From CAZTHM01 sp041946825 (GTDB lineage Bacteria > Acidobacteriota > Terriglobia > UBA7540), in assembly GCA_041946825.1 (NCBI GenBank), contig JBHGBD010000038.1, positions 1-36,767 of the forward strand: a stretch of DNA of 36,767 nucleotides, in the 5' to 3' direction. The translations under genes were made by a program, and so were the position numbers. Positions within the stretch are counted from its first letter, which is position 1, and every line of letters starts with the position of its first letter. The notes below the pieces were generated by a model, which saw only the letters and a list, made by a program, of their open reading frames with translations, was not told the DNA's origin and searched no databases. Positions 30,576 to 36,767 of the stretch are shown one piece after another.

Positions 30576-31528
30576 GCGGGGTCGACCTCCATGATGACGG
30601 CGGCAGGCGGCGTCTTGCGATTCAGATAGATTTCCGCCACGGCGCAAGCCATGGCGCGCACGCGGCCAATCATGGCCACACGCTCCGTGACGCTGATCGC
30701 TCCGCGCGCGTCAAGGATGTTGAACAGGTGCGAGCACTTCAGGCAGAGGTCGTAAACTTTGCGCAGCGGGAAACGATCCTCGCCGTCCTCCGGGGCCCGG
30801 TAAGATTGCAGCAGCCTCGTGGCCTCACCTTCATAGAGGTCGAAAGCCGCCCGGCAGGTCTCGGGCGAGGCTTCCTCGAAGTCGTAGATCGAGAGCTCGC
30901 GCTCCTCTTCCCGGCGGATGTCGCCGTAGGTCATGCCCTCATTCCAGCGCACGTCGTAGACGTTGTCGACTCCCTGCATAAACGCCGCGATGCGCTCGAG
31001 GCCGTAGGTCAGTTCCACGCTGATGGGCTCCAGGTCCACACCGCCGGCCTGCTGGAAATAGGTGAATTGCGTAACCTCCAAGCCGTCGAGCATCACCTGC
31101 CAGCCAATGCCCCAAGCACCGAGCGTTGGCGCTTCCCAGTTGTCCTCCTCGAATCGAATATCGTGGTGCCTTAAGTCGATTCCCAGATCCTCCAAGCTCT
31201 TCAAATACATGGCCTGGATATCTTCAGGTGGAGGTTTAAGGATGACCTGCATCTGGGTGTGCTTCAGCAAACGATTGGGATTCTCGCCGTAACGGCCGTC
31301 GGCCGGCCGGCGCGAAGGCTGGAGGTAAGCCACGCGCCACGGGTCAGGCCCCAGGACCCGCAGGAAGGTCTCAGGCGTCATCGTCCCTGCGCCAACTTCC
31401 AGGTCATAAGGGAGAGCAATAACGCACCCCTGCCCAGCCCAGAACTCACTCAGGCGGAGGAACATGGACTGAAAGGTTAAAGGCTTGCTTGAGATCTGCC
31501 CCCCAGCGCGCTTTGGTTTTGACTTCAT
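30572..31528 (-). CDS. glyQ: Glycyl-tRNA synthetase alpha subunit
   Basis: This is the catalytic class II subunit of bacterial GlyRS. The 318 residues contain LTFQSMFLRLSEFWAGQGCVI, then GAGTMTPETFLRVLGPDPWRVAYLQ (motif 2 region with R residues for ATP and acceptor), YGENPNRLLKHTQMQVILKP, and WEAPTLGAWGIGWQVMLDGLEVTQFTYFQQ, all highly conserved in GlyQ. The N-terminus carries about 16 extra basic residues before LTFQ, so a shorter start is possible, but no better start codon with a ribosome site is seen. It heads the glyQ-glyS pair and lies downstream of recO after a 99-bp gap with heptamers. Confidence 0.97.
   Translation of the reverse strand: MKSKPKRAGGQISSKPLTFQSMFLRLSEFWAGQGCVIALPYDLEVGAGTMTPETFLRVLGPDPWRVAYLQPSRRPADGRYGENPNRLLKHTQMQVILKPPPEDIQAMYLKSLEDLGIDLRHHDIRFEEDNWEAPTLGAWGIGWQVMLDGLEVTQFTYFQQAGGVDLEPISVELTYGLERIAAFMQGVDNVYDVRWNEGMTYGDIRREEERELSIYDFEEASPETCRAAFDLYEGEATRLLQSYRAPEDGEDRFPLRKVYDLCLKCSHLFNILDARGAISVTERVAMIGRVRAMACAVAEIYLNRKTPPAAVIMEVDPA
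31477..31493. repeat. 17-bp dyad motif, weak copy in the glyQ 5' end
   Basis: TTAAAGGCTTGCTTGAG matches at 11 of 14 positions, in codons near the glyQ start. It could be chance. Confidence 0.3.
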
Positions 31529-31552
31529 GGTTTAGATTCAATTGCGCTCAAG

Positions 31553-31620
31553 AGTCGAAGGTCGAAGAGCTGAAACGACCCAACTTGGGCAATCGAGTTT
31601 TCGACTTCTTCGACTTTTGA
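31553..31620. repeat. Heptamer-like inverted arrays between glyQ and recO
   Basis: AGTCGAA and GGTCGAA (31553-31566) are complementary to the TTCGACTTCTTCGACTT region (about 31600-31617). They could form a hairpin upstream of glyQ and just after recO. The unit matches the array at 25252. Confidence 0.6.
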
Positions 31621-31627
31621 ACTCGTT

Positions 31628-32374
31628 CTACATCTCCTCATCCAGCAACGGCCGCGTGACGAGCTTCCTCTCCAAGTGCGACTCAATCACCTCTTCGAGA
31701 AGCCTACGGGCATCGCGCGTTCCGGGTGGCTCTTTTTCGCTTGTGAGCCAGCGGTCGAGTGGCGCCGGGCAGTGAGCCTGCGCGACCGATCGAGCCGCGC
31801 TCGAGATCCCGGTCCCCGCCTGCGCCGGGCGGCAATCCGAGCACAGCAGCCCTTCCGAACCCTCGCCGTAGAACGCCGGCTCTTCTCCCAACTCTCGGCC
31901 GCACGCCGCACAGGCGCTGAGATTTGGCAGAAAGCCGCCCAAACGCAAGAGCCAGTAGTTGAAATAGAGCAGCGGGCGATTCACCTCACCCGAATGCTTC
32001 ATACCCCGCAAGACCGCCAGAATCAAGCGGAAGGCTCGCTCATTCTGCTCGCGCTCGGGCAAGAAGCGCTCGGCGACTTCGGCCACATACTGCGCCCCGA
32101 CTTGCAGCCGGTACTCCTTCTGCATGTCGAAGAAGGATTCGAGCAGCTCGGCTGAGTTCAGGCGCAGCAGGTCGCGGTTTTCCCGCTCGAAGAGCCAGAG
32201 GCGCACGTAGCTCAGCGCCTCAAGAGTCCCGCCATAGCGGCTCTTGGGCCGCTGCGCGCCCGCGGCCACCGCCCGAAGGCGTCCCCATTGCCGGGTGAGA
32301 AGCGAAACAATCTTGTCGGCTTCTCCCAGGCGATAGGTACGCAGGACGACCGCTTCTGATTCGCGCAGGGGCAT
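31628..32374 (-). CDS. recO: DNA repair protein RecO
   Basis: RecO helps load RecA onto SSB-coated single-stranded DNA in the RecFOR pathway. It has 248 residues from ATG 32374. The N-terminal OB fold opens with SEAVVLRTYRLGEADKIVSLLT, the classical RecO start. A helical middle follows, then a zinc site with C155, C158, C178 and C181 (CAACG and CSDC). The extra 30 residues of the longer frame (to 32464) carry no family similarity and read through the 16-bp palindrome, so I reject that start. There is no strong Shine-Dalgarno. The 16-bp palindrome lies 12 bp before the start codon, in promoter or leader position. Confidence 0.92.
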   Translation of the reverse strand: MPLRESEAVVLRTYRLGEADKIVSLLTRQWGRLRAVAAGAQRPKSRYGGTLEALSYVRLWLFERENRDLLRLNSAELLESFFDMQKEYRLQVGAQYVAEVAERFLPEREQNERAFRLILAVLRGMKHSGEVNRPLLYFNYWLLRLGGFLPNLSACAACGRELGEEPAFYGEGSEGLLCSDCRPAQAGTGISSAARSVAQAHCPAPLDRWLTSEKEPPGTRDARRLLEEVIESHLERKLVTRPLLDEEM

Positions 32375-32385
32375 CTCAAGGCCGA

Positions 32386-32401
32386 TGTCGACGCGCCGAC
32401 A
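32386..32401. repeat. 16-bp palindrome, copy 5, upstream of recO
   Basis: TGTCGACGCGCCGACA starts 12 bp upstream of the recO ATG, the only copy at the 5' end of a gene. It could act as an operator there. Confidence 0.7.
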
Positions 32402-32728
32402 AACCGATGAAATTAGCATATTCGCTGGCGGGCGTGAAGGGAAAACTTGGCGTCGCCCCTCCAATCTCCGCGAGAATTACCCCTTCAAACCCCTATGCCG
32501 CGATGAAGACTCTCCATCGAGAAACTCATCGCTTCTTACTTCCGGGCCGGGGGCGGAGCCTGAGGAAAAACCGTGACGGATTGTGGAAAACAGATTATGT
32601 AACCTTCCCGGTCCCCTCCCAAGCATTATCAGACGCGCCTGTGGAAAGATTTCCCCCTCCATCCACCCCAACCGATTCGACCGGCTGCCGAAGCGAATCA
32701 GAAGCCCGTAGTGGGCCGGATATTTTAG

Positions 32729-32758
32729 TTGCCAGATTCGGAGGGGCGAGAGTAGATT
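32729..32758 (+). promoter_or_regulatory. Candidate sigma-70 promoter for the PfkB kinase
   Basis: TTGCCA (32729-32734), 18 bp and TAGATT (32753-32758) precede the Shine-Dalgarno GAGGAGG (32777-32783) and the TTG start at 32789. Confidence 0.35.
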
Positions 32759-32788
32759 CACTTCCCTGCCCGCGCGAGGAGGATCCGG

Positions 32789-33775
32789 TTGCGGAGTTCG
32801 AAAGTTGATGTTGTCGGTCTGGGGCTCAACGCCACTGACACGGTGCTGATGGTTCGCGCCTTCCCTCCCCTGGGAGGCAAAGAGCGCGTCGCTTCAATGA
32901 CCCGGCAGGCAGGTGGTCAGGTGGCAACGGCGCTGGTGACCTGCCATCGCCTCGGACTGCGCGTCCGGTACATCGGCAAGGTCGGCGACGACGACGACGG
33001 GCGCTTTCAGATTGCGAGCCTCCGGAAGGAGGGGATGGACGTCCGCTCCCTCCAAAGCGTGCGAGGCGCTACAACCCAGTACGGCACGATTATCGTTGAT
33101 CAAGCCACGGGCGAGCGGACGGTCTTCTGGGATCGGGACGCGCGCCTGACCGTCGAGCCCGCAGACATCCGTCCCAAGGACGTCCAGGGCGCGAAGGTTC
33201 TCCACATCGACGGTTGCGACGTCGAGGCGGCGCTGGAGGCGGCGCGCTGGGCACGCCAGGCTGGCGCGACCGTCGTGGCCGACCTCGACACCGTCTATAA
33301 GAAGGTGGAGACGCTCTTCCCTTTCATCGACTACCTCATCGCCTCGGCCAACTTCCTGCCGGCCGTAACCGGGCGCGACGACCCTTTCCAGGTCCTCAAG
33401 TACATGGCCCGCGAGTACGGCGTCGCCAATCCCGGCATGACTCTCGGCCGCGAAGGCGCGCTCGTCTACTCTCAGGGTCAATTCCACTACTCGCCGGGCT
33501 TCGTCGTCGAGACCCTCGACACGACCGGCGCCGGCGACGTCTTTCACGGCGCGTTCATTTACGGCTTGGTGGCGGGCTGGGCGATCGACCGCATCCTCGA
33601 TTTCTCCAACGCCATGGCCGGCCTGAATTGCACCAAGCTCGGAGCCCGGGGTGGAATCGCCACCGTTTCCGAGGCGGAAAGACTCATTGCGACCGGAGGG
33701 CGTCATGTGAATCCCGCCTATCACCGCCCGCCCGTGGCCAAGCCTCGCCCCGCCAACCGCACAAGGAGGTCGTAA
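32789..33775 (+). CDS. PfkB-family carbohydrate kinase
   Basis: This is a ribokinase-fold sugar or nucleoside kinase of 328 residues. The N-terminal strand VDVVGLGLNATDTV and the GG motif ARQAGGQVATA-like segment (RQAGGQVATALVTCHRLG) form the substrate side. The C-terminal signature ETLDTTGAGDVFHGAFIYGL contains catalytic D250 and the anion hole. IGKVGDDDDGRF is also typical. The sugar substrate cannot be told from sequence. The start is TTG 32789, fixed by GAGGAGG 5 nt upstream and by the absence of another start before the first strand. Its 3' end contains the Shine-Dalgarno of the SDR gene, so the two are probably one operon. Confidence 0.9.
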   Translation: MRSSKVDVVGLGLNATDTVLMVRAFPPLGGKERVASMTRQAGGQVATALVTCHRLGLRVRYIGKVGDDDDGRFQIASLRKEGMDVRSLQSVRGATTQYGTIIVDQATGERTVFWDRDARLTVEPADIRPKDVQGAKVLHIDGCDVEAALEAARWARQAGATVVADLDTVYKKVETLFPFIDYLIASANFLPAVTGRDDPFQVLKYMAREYGVANPGMTLGREGALVYSQGQFHYSPGFVVETLDTTGAGDVFHGAFIYGLVAGWAIDRILDFSNAMAGLNCTKLGARGGIATVSEAERLIATGGRHVNPAYHRPPVAKPRPANRTRRS

Positions 33776-33779
33776 TTCC

Positions 33780-34559
33780 ATGCCCGACTCCGGCTATGCC
33801 CTGGTAACCGGCGCCTCAAGCGGCATCGGTGAGTGCTTCGCCCGAGCGCTGGCACGGCGGGGCCAGAACCTTGTCCTGGCGGCAAGGACCAAACCGAAGC
33901 TCGACTCGCTCGCCGCCGAGCTCCGAAAGCAGCACTCGATTGCGGTTGAGGTTGTCGAGATCGACCTGAGCGCGCCGGGAGCTGCGGACCGCCTGGCACG
34001 CATCCTCGTCGAAAGAAAACTCCACGTGGATGTTCTCATCAACAACGCCGGGTTTGGCGCCCATGAGCGATTCTGGAAGCTGCCTCTCGAGCGCCAATCT
34101 CAAATGATCCGCCTCAACGTCATCGCCCTGGTCGAGCTGACGCACCTTTTGCTGCCCGCCATGTTGGAGCGTCGCCGCGGCGCCATCATCAACGTTTCGT
34201 CAACCGCCGGGTTCCAGCCGGTCCCCAATACCGCCGTGTATGCCGCCACCAAGGCCTTCGTCACCAGCTTCTCGGAAGCGCTCGCCTGGGAACTGCGCCC
34301 GCAGGGCATCATCGTGGTGACGCTCTGCCCGGGCGGCACGCGAACCAACTTCTTCCAAGCCGGTCAGTACCAACGGCCCAGTCTGCCGGGCGGGATGCAG
34401 AACTCGGAGGAGGTCGTACGGGCAGCCTTGGACAGGCTCGACCGGGGTGGCGGGCTGGTGATTCCCGGCACGATGAACAAAGTCGCACTGATTTCCCAGC
34501 GCTTCGCGACGCGCCGCATGGTAACGCGCATCAGCGCCCGGATCTTCCGGCTCGATTAG
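33780..34559 (+). CDS. Short-chain dehydrogenase/reductase
   Basis: This 259-residue NAD(P)-dependent oxidoreductase has a Rossmann fold. The cofactor motif is TGASSGIG at 10-17, with a basic residue (R36) after strand 2 that suggests NADP. NNAG is at 88-91, and the catalytic set is S140 or S141 (INVSSTAG), Y154 and K158 (YAATK). The C-terminus after 190 (LCPGGTRTNFF) is the usual substrate lid. It matches the DltE/YqjQ-like classical SDRs; the substrate is unknown. AAGGAGGT (33763-33770), inside the end of the pfkB gene, lies 9 nt before the ATG. Confidence 0.92.
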   Translation: MPDSGYALVTGASSGIGECFARALARRGQNLVLAARTKPKLDSLAAELRKQHSIAVEVVEIDLSAPGAADRLARILVERKLHVDVLINNAGFGAHERFWKLPLERQSQMIRLNVIALVELTHLLLPAMLERRRGAIINVSSTAGFQPVPNTAVYAATKAFVTSFSEALAWELRPQGIIVVTLCPGGTRTNFFQAGQYQRPSLPGGMQNSEEVVRAALDRLDRGGGLVIPGTMNKVALISQRFATRRMVTRISARIFRLD

Positions 34560-34844
34560 ACTGAGACCGTTTTAATACGGAGGTGTCTGTAATAGCATAA
34601 TATTTAATCAGTGTGCTCTTTATCGAATATATCTATGTCTAATATGACTGTCTCGAATTATGTATATTTGCATATTATGTGTTAAGCGCCTTTCGGGAGT
34701 CTATATCCGTACGCTAGGTACAAGCTGCGATCCGCCTCCCCCGACCTCGTCCGGAGGGCGGTGTGGACCCGCGACCCTCCTTGACGAAACCCGCCCGCCT
34801 GCGTTACACATCCGAACAGCATTCGCCGTAGGAACAGGTGCCCC
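34560..34844. other. AT-rich intergenic island before the DUF2207 gene
   Basis: About 115 bp (34570-34685) is strikingly A/T-rich, with runs such as ATAATATTTAAT and TCGAATATATCTATG, in an otherwise GC-rich window. It is followed by GC-rich sequence with a GGAGGG...CCCTCC hairpin (34753-34780). No gene is convincing. It could hold promoters, a binding site for an H-NS-like protein or an insertion remnant. Confidence 0.55.
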
Positions 34845-36767
34845 ATGGACCTAGCTTTGAAGCGCCCGCCCATAACCTTGCTCCTCTGCCTGCTCTTCCT
34901 TGCCGGGGCCGCCCACGCCCAGGCGCCCGAGGAACTCTTTACCGAGCGCATCCTCAATTTCCACAGCGACACCACCGTTAATCCTGATGCATCGATGGAC
35001 GTGCGCGAGACGATCAAGGTCCGCGCGGCGGGCGAGCAGATCAAGCGCGGGATCTACCGCGACTTCCCGACCCGCTACACCGATCGACTGAACAACGAAT
35101 ACGTTGTCGGTTTCGAGCTGCGCGAAACCCTGCGCGACGGCAAGCCTGAGCCTCACCACATCGAGGACCTGTCGAACGGCATCCGAATCTATTTCGGCGA
35201 GAGGAGCGTGATCCTCCCCCCGGGCGAATACACCTACACGCTCGCCTACCGGACCACGCGCCAACTGGGCTTCTTCGATGACCACGACGAGCTTTACTGG
35301 AACGTGACCGGGAACGGCTGGGCGTTCCCTATCGACGAAGCTTCGGCGACCGTCACACTTCCCCGCGGCGTCCATCGCGATGCCATCCTCCTGGACGGTT
35401 ACACCGGCCCGCAGGGGTCGATCGGCAAGGCGTTCAGCTGGTCGGTGGACGGCGAGAACCGGCCGACTTTCCGCACCACCAAGCCTCTCCAGTCCGAGGA
35501 AGGCCTGACGATCGTCGTCTCCTGGCCCAAGGGTTTCGTCGCCGAGCCCACCCGCGAGATGAAGCTCCGCTGGTTCCTCTCCGACAACGTGAACGTGATC
35601 GTGGCGAGCGCCGGCCTGATCCTGATTTTCATTTACTACCTTGCCGCCTGGATCAAGGTAGGGCGCGACCCGGAGGCGGGGGTCATCATGCCGCTCTACG
35701 AGCCGCCGCAAGGCGTCTCGCCCGCCGCCACGCGGTATCTTTCGGAGATGGGATTCGACCACCGCGTGTTCGCTTCCGCCGTCATCAACATGGCGGTCAA
35801 GAAATATCTGACCATCAAGGATAACGAGGGCACCTACACGCTGACCAAGGCGCGAGGGCAAAAAACCCTGCTCGCCCCTGAAGAGGCGGCCGCCGCCGAC
35901 AAACTTTTCAGCGCCGGCGAGAAAGTCGAGCTGAAGAATACCAACCACACCCAGATCGGCGGGGCGCTTGAGGCGATCAAGAGTTCCCTGCGCCTGCGCA
36001 TGGAGAAGCTCTACTTCTTCACCAACCAGCGCTATCTGATTCCTGGGCTCGTGATGTCGCTCCTTGTCCTGATCATCGCGGCGCTTTCGGCGCAAGGCGA
36101 CAAGAAATTCCTCGCGCTCTTCATGACCGTGTGGTTGAGCGGCTGGAGCGTGGGCGTATTCTTTCTGGGCTCGCAGGTCATCCAGGCCTGGCGCGGAGTC
36201 CTGTCGGGCACGGGCCATCGCGCCACCGGCACCGCCGGAGCGCTGTTCCTGACGCTCTTCGCGACGCCGTTCCTGATCGGCGAAATTGCGGGCATCTACC
36301 TGATCAGCACGGCGATTTCGGTCCCGGTGCTGGCGATTCTTCTGCTCGTGGCCATTGTGAATTATCTGTTCCATCACCTCTTGAAAGCGCCCACGCGCGC
36401 CGGTCGCGCGCTGCTCGACAAGATCGAGGGCTTCAAAATGTTTCTCGCCGCGACGGAAAAGGACCGGCTCAACCTGCTCAACCCGCCGCTGCGCACGCCG
36501 CAACTCTTTGAATTGTACCTGCCGTACGCTCTGGCGCTGGGGGTCGAGCAGCAGTGGTCGGAGCAATTTTCCGACGTCCTGGCCGCGGCCGGCGCCGCCG
36601 GCTCGACTTACTCGCCCTCCTGGTACTCAGGCCGGAGCTGGAGCGCGCTGGGCGCCGCGGGTTTTGCGTCGTCGCTCGGCACTTCCTTCTCAGGGGCCAT
36701 CTCGTCGTCCTCCAGCCCGCCGGGATCGAGGTCCGGCTCGAGCGGAGGCGGCGGGGGCGGCTCGTCG
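34845..36767 (+). CDS. DUF2207 membrane protein, 3' end missing
   Basis: The frame is open from ATG 34845 to the window edge (641 codons). A signal peptide (ITLLLCLLFLAGAAHAQ) precedes an N-terminal beta-rich extracytoplasmic domain with LNFHSDTTVNPDASMDVRE and GIYRDFPTRY, which are DUF2207 hallmarks. One span follows (VIVASAGLILIFIYYLAAW), then a cytoplasmic domain with MGFDHRVFASAVINMAVKKY, two further hydrophobic pairs near residues 395-515, and a Ser/Gly-rich tail that is just beginning at the edge. Family members usually end in a Gly-rich tail, so little is missing. Function is unknown. The long antisense ORF over it is a shadow. Confidence 0.88.
   Translation, partial: MDLALKRPPITLLLCLLFLAGAAHAQAPEELFTERILNFHSDTTVNPDASMDVRETIKVRAAGEQIKRGIYRDFPTRYTDRLNNEYVVGFELRETLRDGKPEPHHIEDLSNGIRIYFGERSVILPPGEYTYTLAYRTTRQLGFFDDHDELYWNVTGNGWAFPIDEASATVTLPRGVHRDAILLDGYTGPQGSIGKAFSWSVDGENRPTFRTTKPLQSEEGLTIVVSWPKGFVAEPTREMKLRWFLSDNVNVIVASAGLILIFIYYLAAWIKVGRDPEAGVIMPLYEPPQGVSPAATRYLSEMGFDHRVFASAVINMAVKKYLTIKDNEGTYTLTKARGQKTLLAPEEAAAADKLFSAGEKVELKNTNHTQIGGALEAIKSSLRLRMEKLYFFTNQRYLIPGLVMSLLVLIIAALSAQGDKKFLALFMTVWLSGWSVGVFFLGSQVIQAWRGVLSGTGHRATGTAGALFLTLFATPFLIGEIAGIYLISTAISVPVLAILLLVAIVNYLFHHLLKAPTRAGRALLDKIEGFKMFLAATEKDRLNLLNPPLRTPQLFELYLPYALALGVEQQWSEQFSDVLAAAGAAGSTYSPSWYSGRSWSALGAAGFASSLGTSFSGAISSSSSPPGSRSGSSGGGGGGSS

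Larger units (their letters stand above)
32375..32788. other. Divergent recO/pfkB intergenic region
   Basis: This 414-bp region holds the 16-bp palindrome (32386-32401), two TGTGGAAA strings (32582 and 32640) and a candidate pfkB promoter (32729-32758). A 94-codon minus-strand ORF (32477-32761) has no family features and a composition unlike the neighbouring genes, so I do not call it. Confidence 0.6.

Noticed and set aside
32582..32648. Two DnaA-box-like TGTGGAAA strings in the recO/pfkB gap
   Set aside because: Both lack the ATAA end of a DnaA box, there is no cluster, and no origin genes (dnaA, dnaN, gidA) are nearby.
32477..32761. A 94-codon minus-strand ORF between recO and pfkB
   Set aside because: It has no Shine-Dalgarno, a basic and serine-rich composition, and overlaps the likely pfkB promoter. 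A real small gene cannot be fully excluded.
34720..34800. A possible tRNA or structured RNA in the region before DUF2207
   Set aside because: There is a short GGAGGG/CCCTCC stem only; no T-loop, anticodon stem or CCA pattern could be built.
34660..34854. A 64-codon plus-strand ORF before the DUF2207 gene
   Set aside because: It begins in the AT-rich island and overlaps the DUF2207 start. The codons look random and there is no ribosome site.
34851..36566. A 571-codon minus-strand ORF
   Set aside because: It is antisense to the DUF2207 gene, is low-complexity and rich in Arg, Gly and Val, and has no family motifs. The plus-strand frame has a signal peptide, spans and DUF2207 features.

Overview
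The window is GC-rich bacterial chromosome, mostly housekeeping genes. The organism is diderm: it carries tol-pal genes and an LPS-export permease. Gene content and style (Pal with an Ig-like domain, two-subunit GlyRS, an LptF/LptG double permease, M13 and M28-like secreted peptidases, many short intergenic repeats) resemble Acidobacteriota. That assignment is inference; there is no rRNA here. I see no tRNA, CRISPR array, transposase or phage gene.

Layout. 1-2267 (+): 3' end of pal, then cpoB/ybgF and ssb. 2413-3872 (-): ECF sigma factor, its zinc-finger anti-sigma factor and a Spy-like periplasmic protein, tightly coupled, with a divergent XRE regulator (4009-4383). 4447-11470 (-): guaA, an unknown membrane protein, leuS, nfo and a Uma2-type nuclease. 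11570-15378 (+): a secreted M28-like protein with altered catalytic residues and an AT-richer stand-alone AAA/DUF4143 ATPase. 15877-17919 (-): M13 metallopeptidase. 18219-20492 (+): DAHP synthase (aroF) and a beta-propeller lipoprotein. 20608-22776 (-): GH57 glycosidase. 22891-25209 (+): one protein with two LptF/LptG permease halves. 25570-32374 (-): ppdK, glyS, glyQ, recO. 32789-34559 (+): PfkB kinase and SDR oxidoreductase. 34845-end (+): DUF2207 membrane protein cut by the window edge.

The most unusual content is non-coding structure shared across unrelated genes. (1) A 17-bp dyad, TTMAAGTNNNACTTKAA, occurs about 14-16 times between 7.7 and 31.5 kb, both between and inside genes. Inside genes it imposes AT-rich codons unlike their surroundings; leuS and the GH57 gene share an identical 20-mer there. 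(2) A 16-bp palindrome, TGTCGRCGCGYCGACA, occurs five times, always at gene ends or between genes, and four times close to a copy of the first motif. (3) Phased 7-bp tandem arrays of several unrelated families sit next to guaA, leuS, nfo, aroF, lptFG, ppdK, glyS and glyQ, often as inverted pairs that could fold into hairpins. (4) Longer palindromic or MITE-like elements lie at 6.8-7.1, 10.8, 15.6-15.9 and 18.0 kb. I know no described function for the first two motifs in this setting; all functional readings of them are hypotheses.
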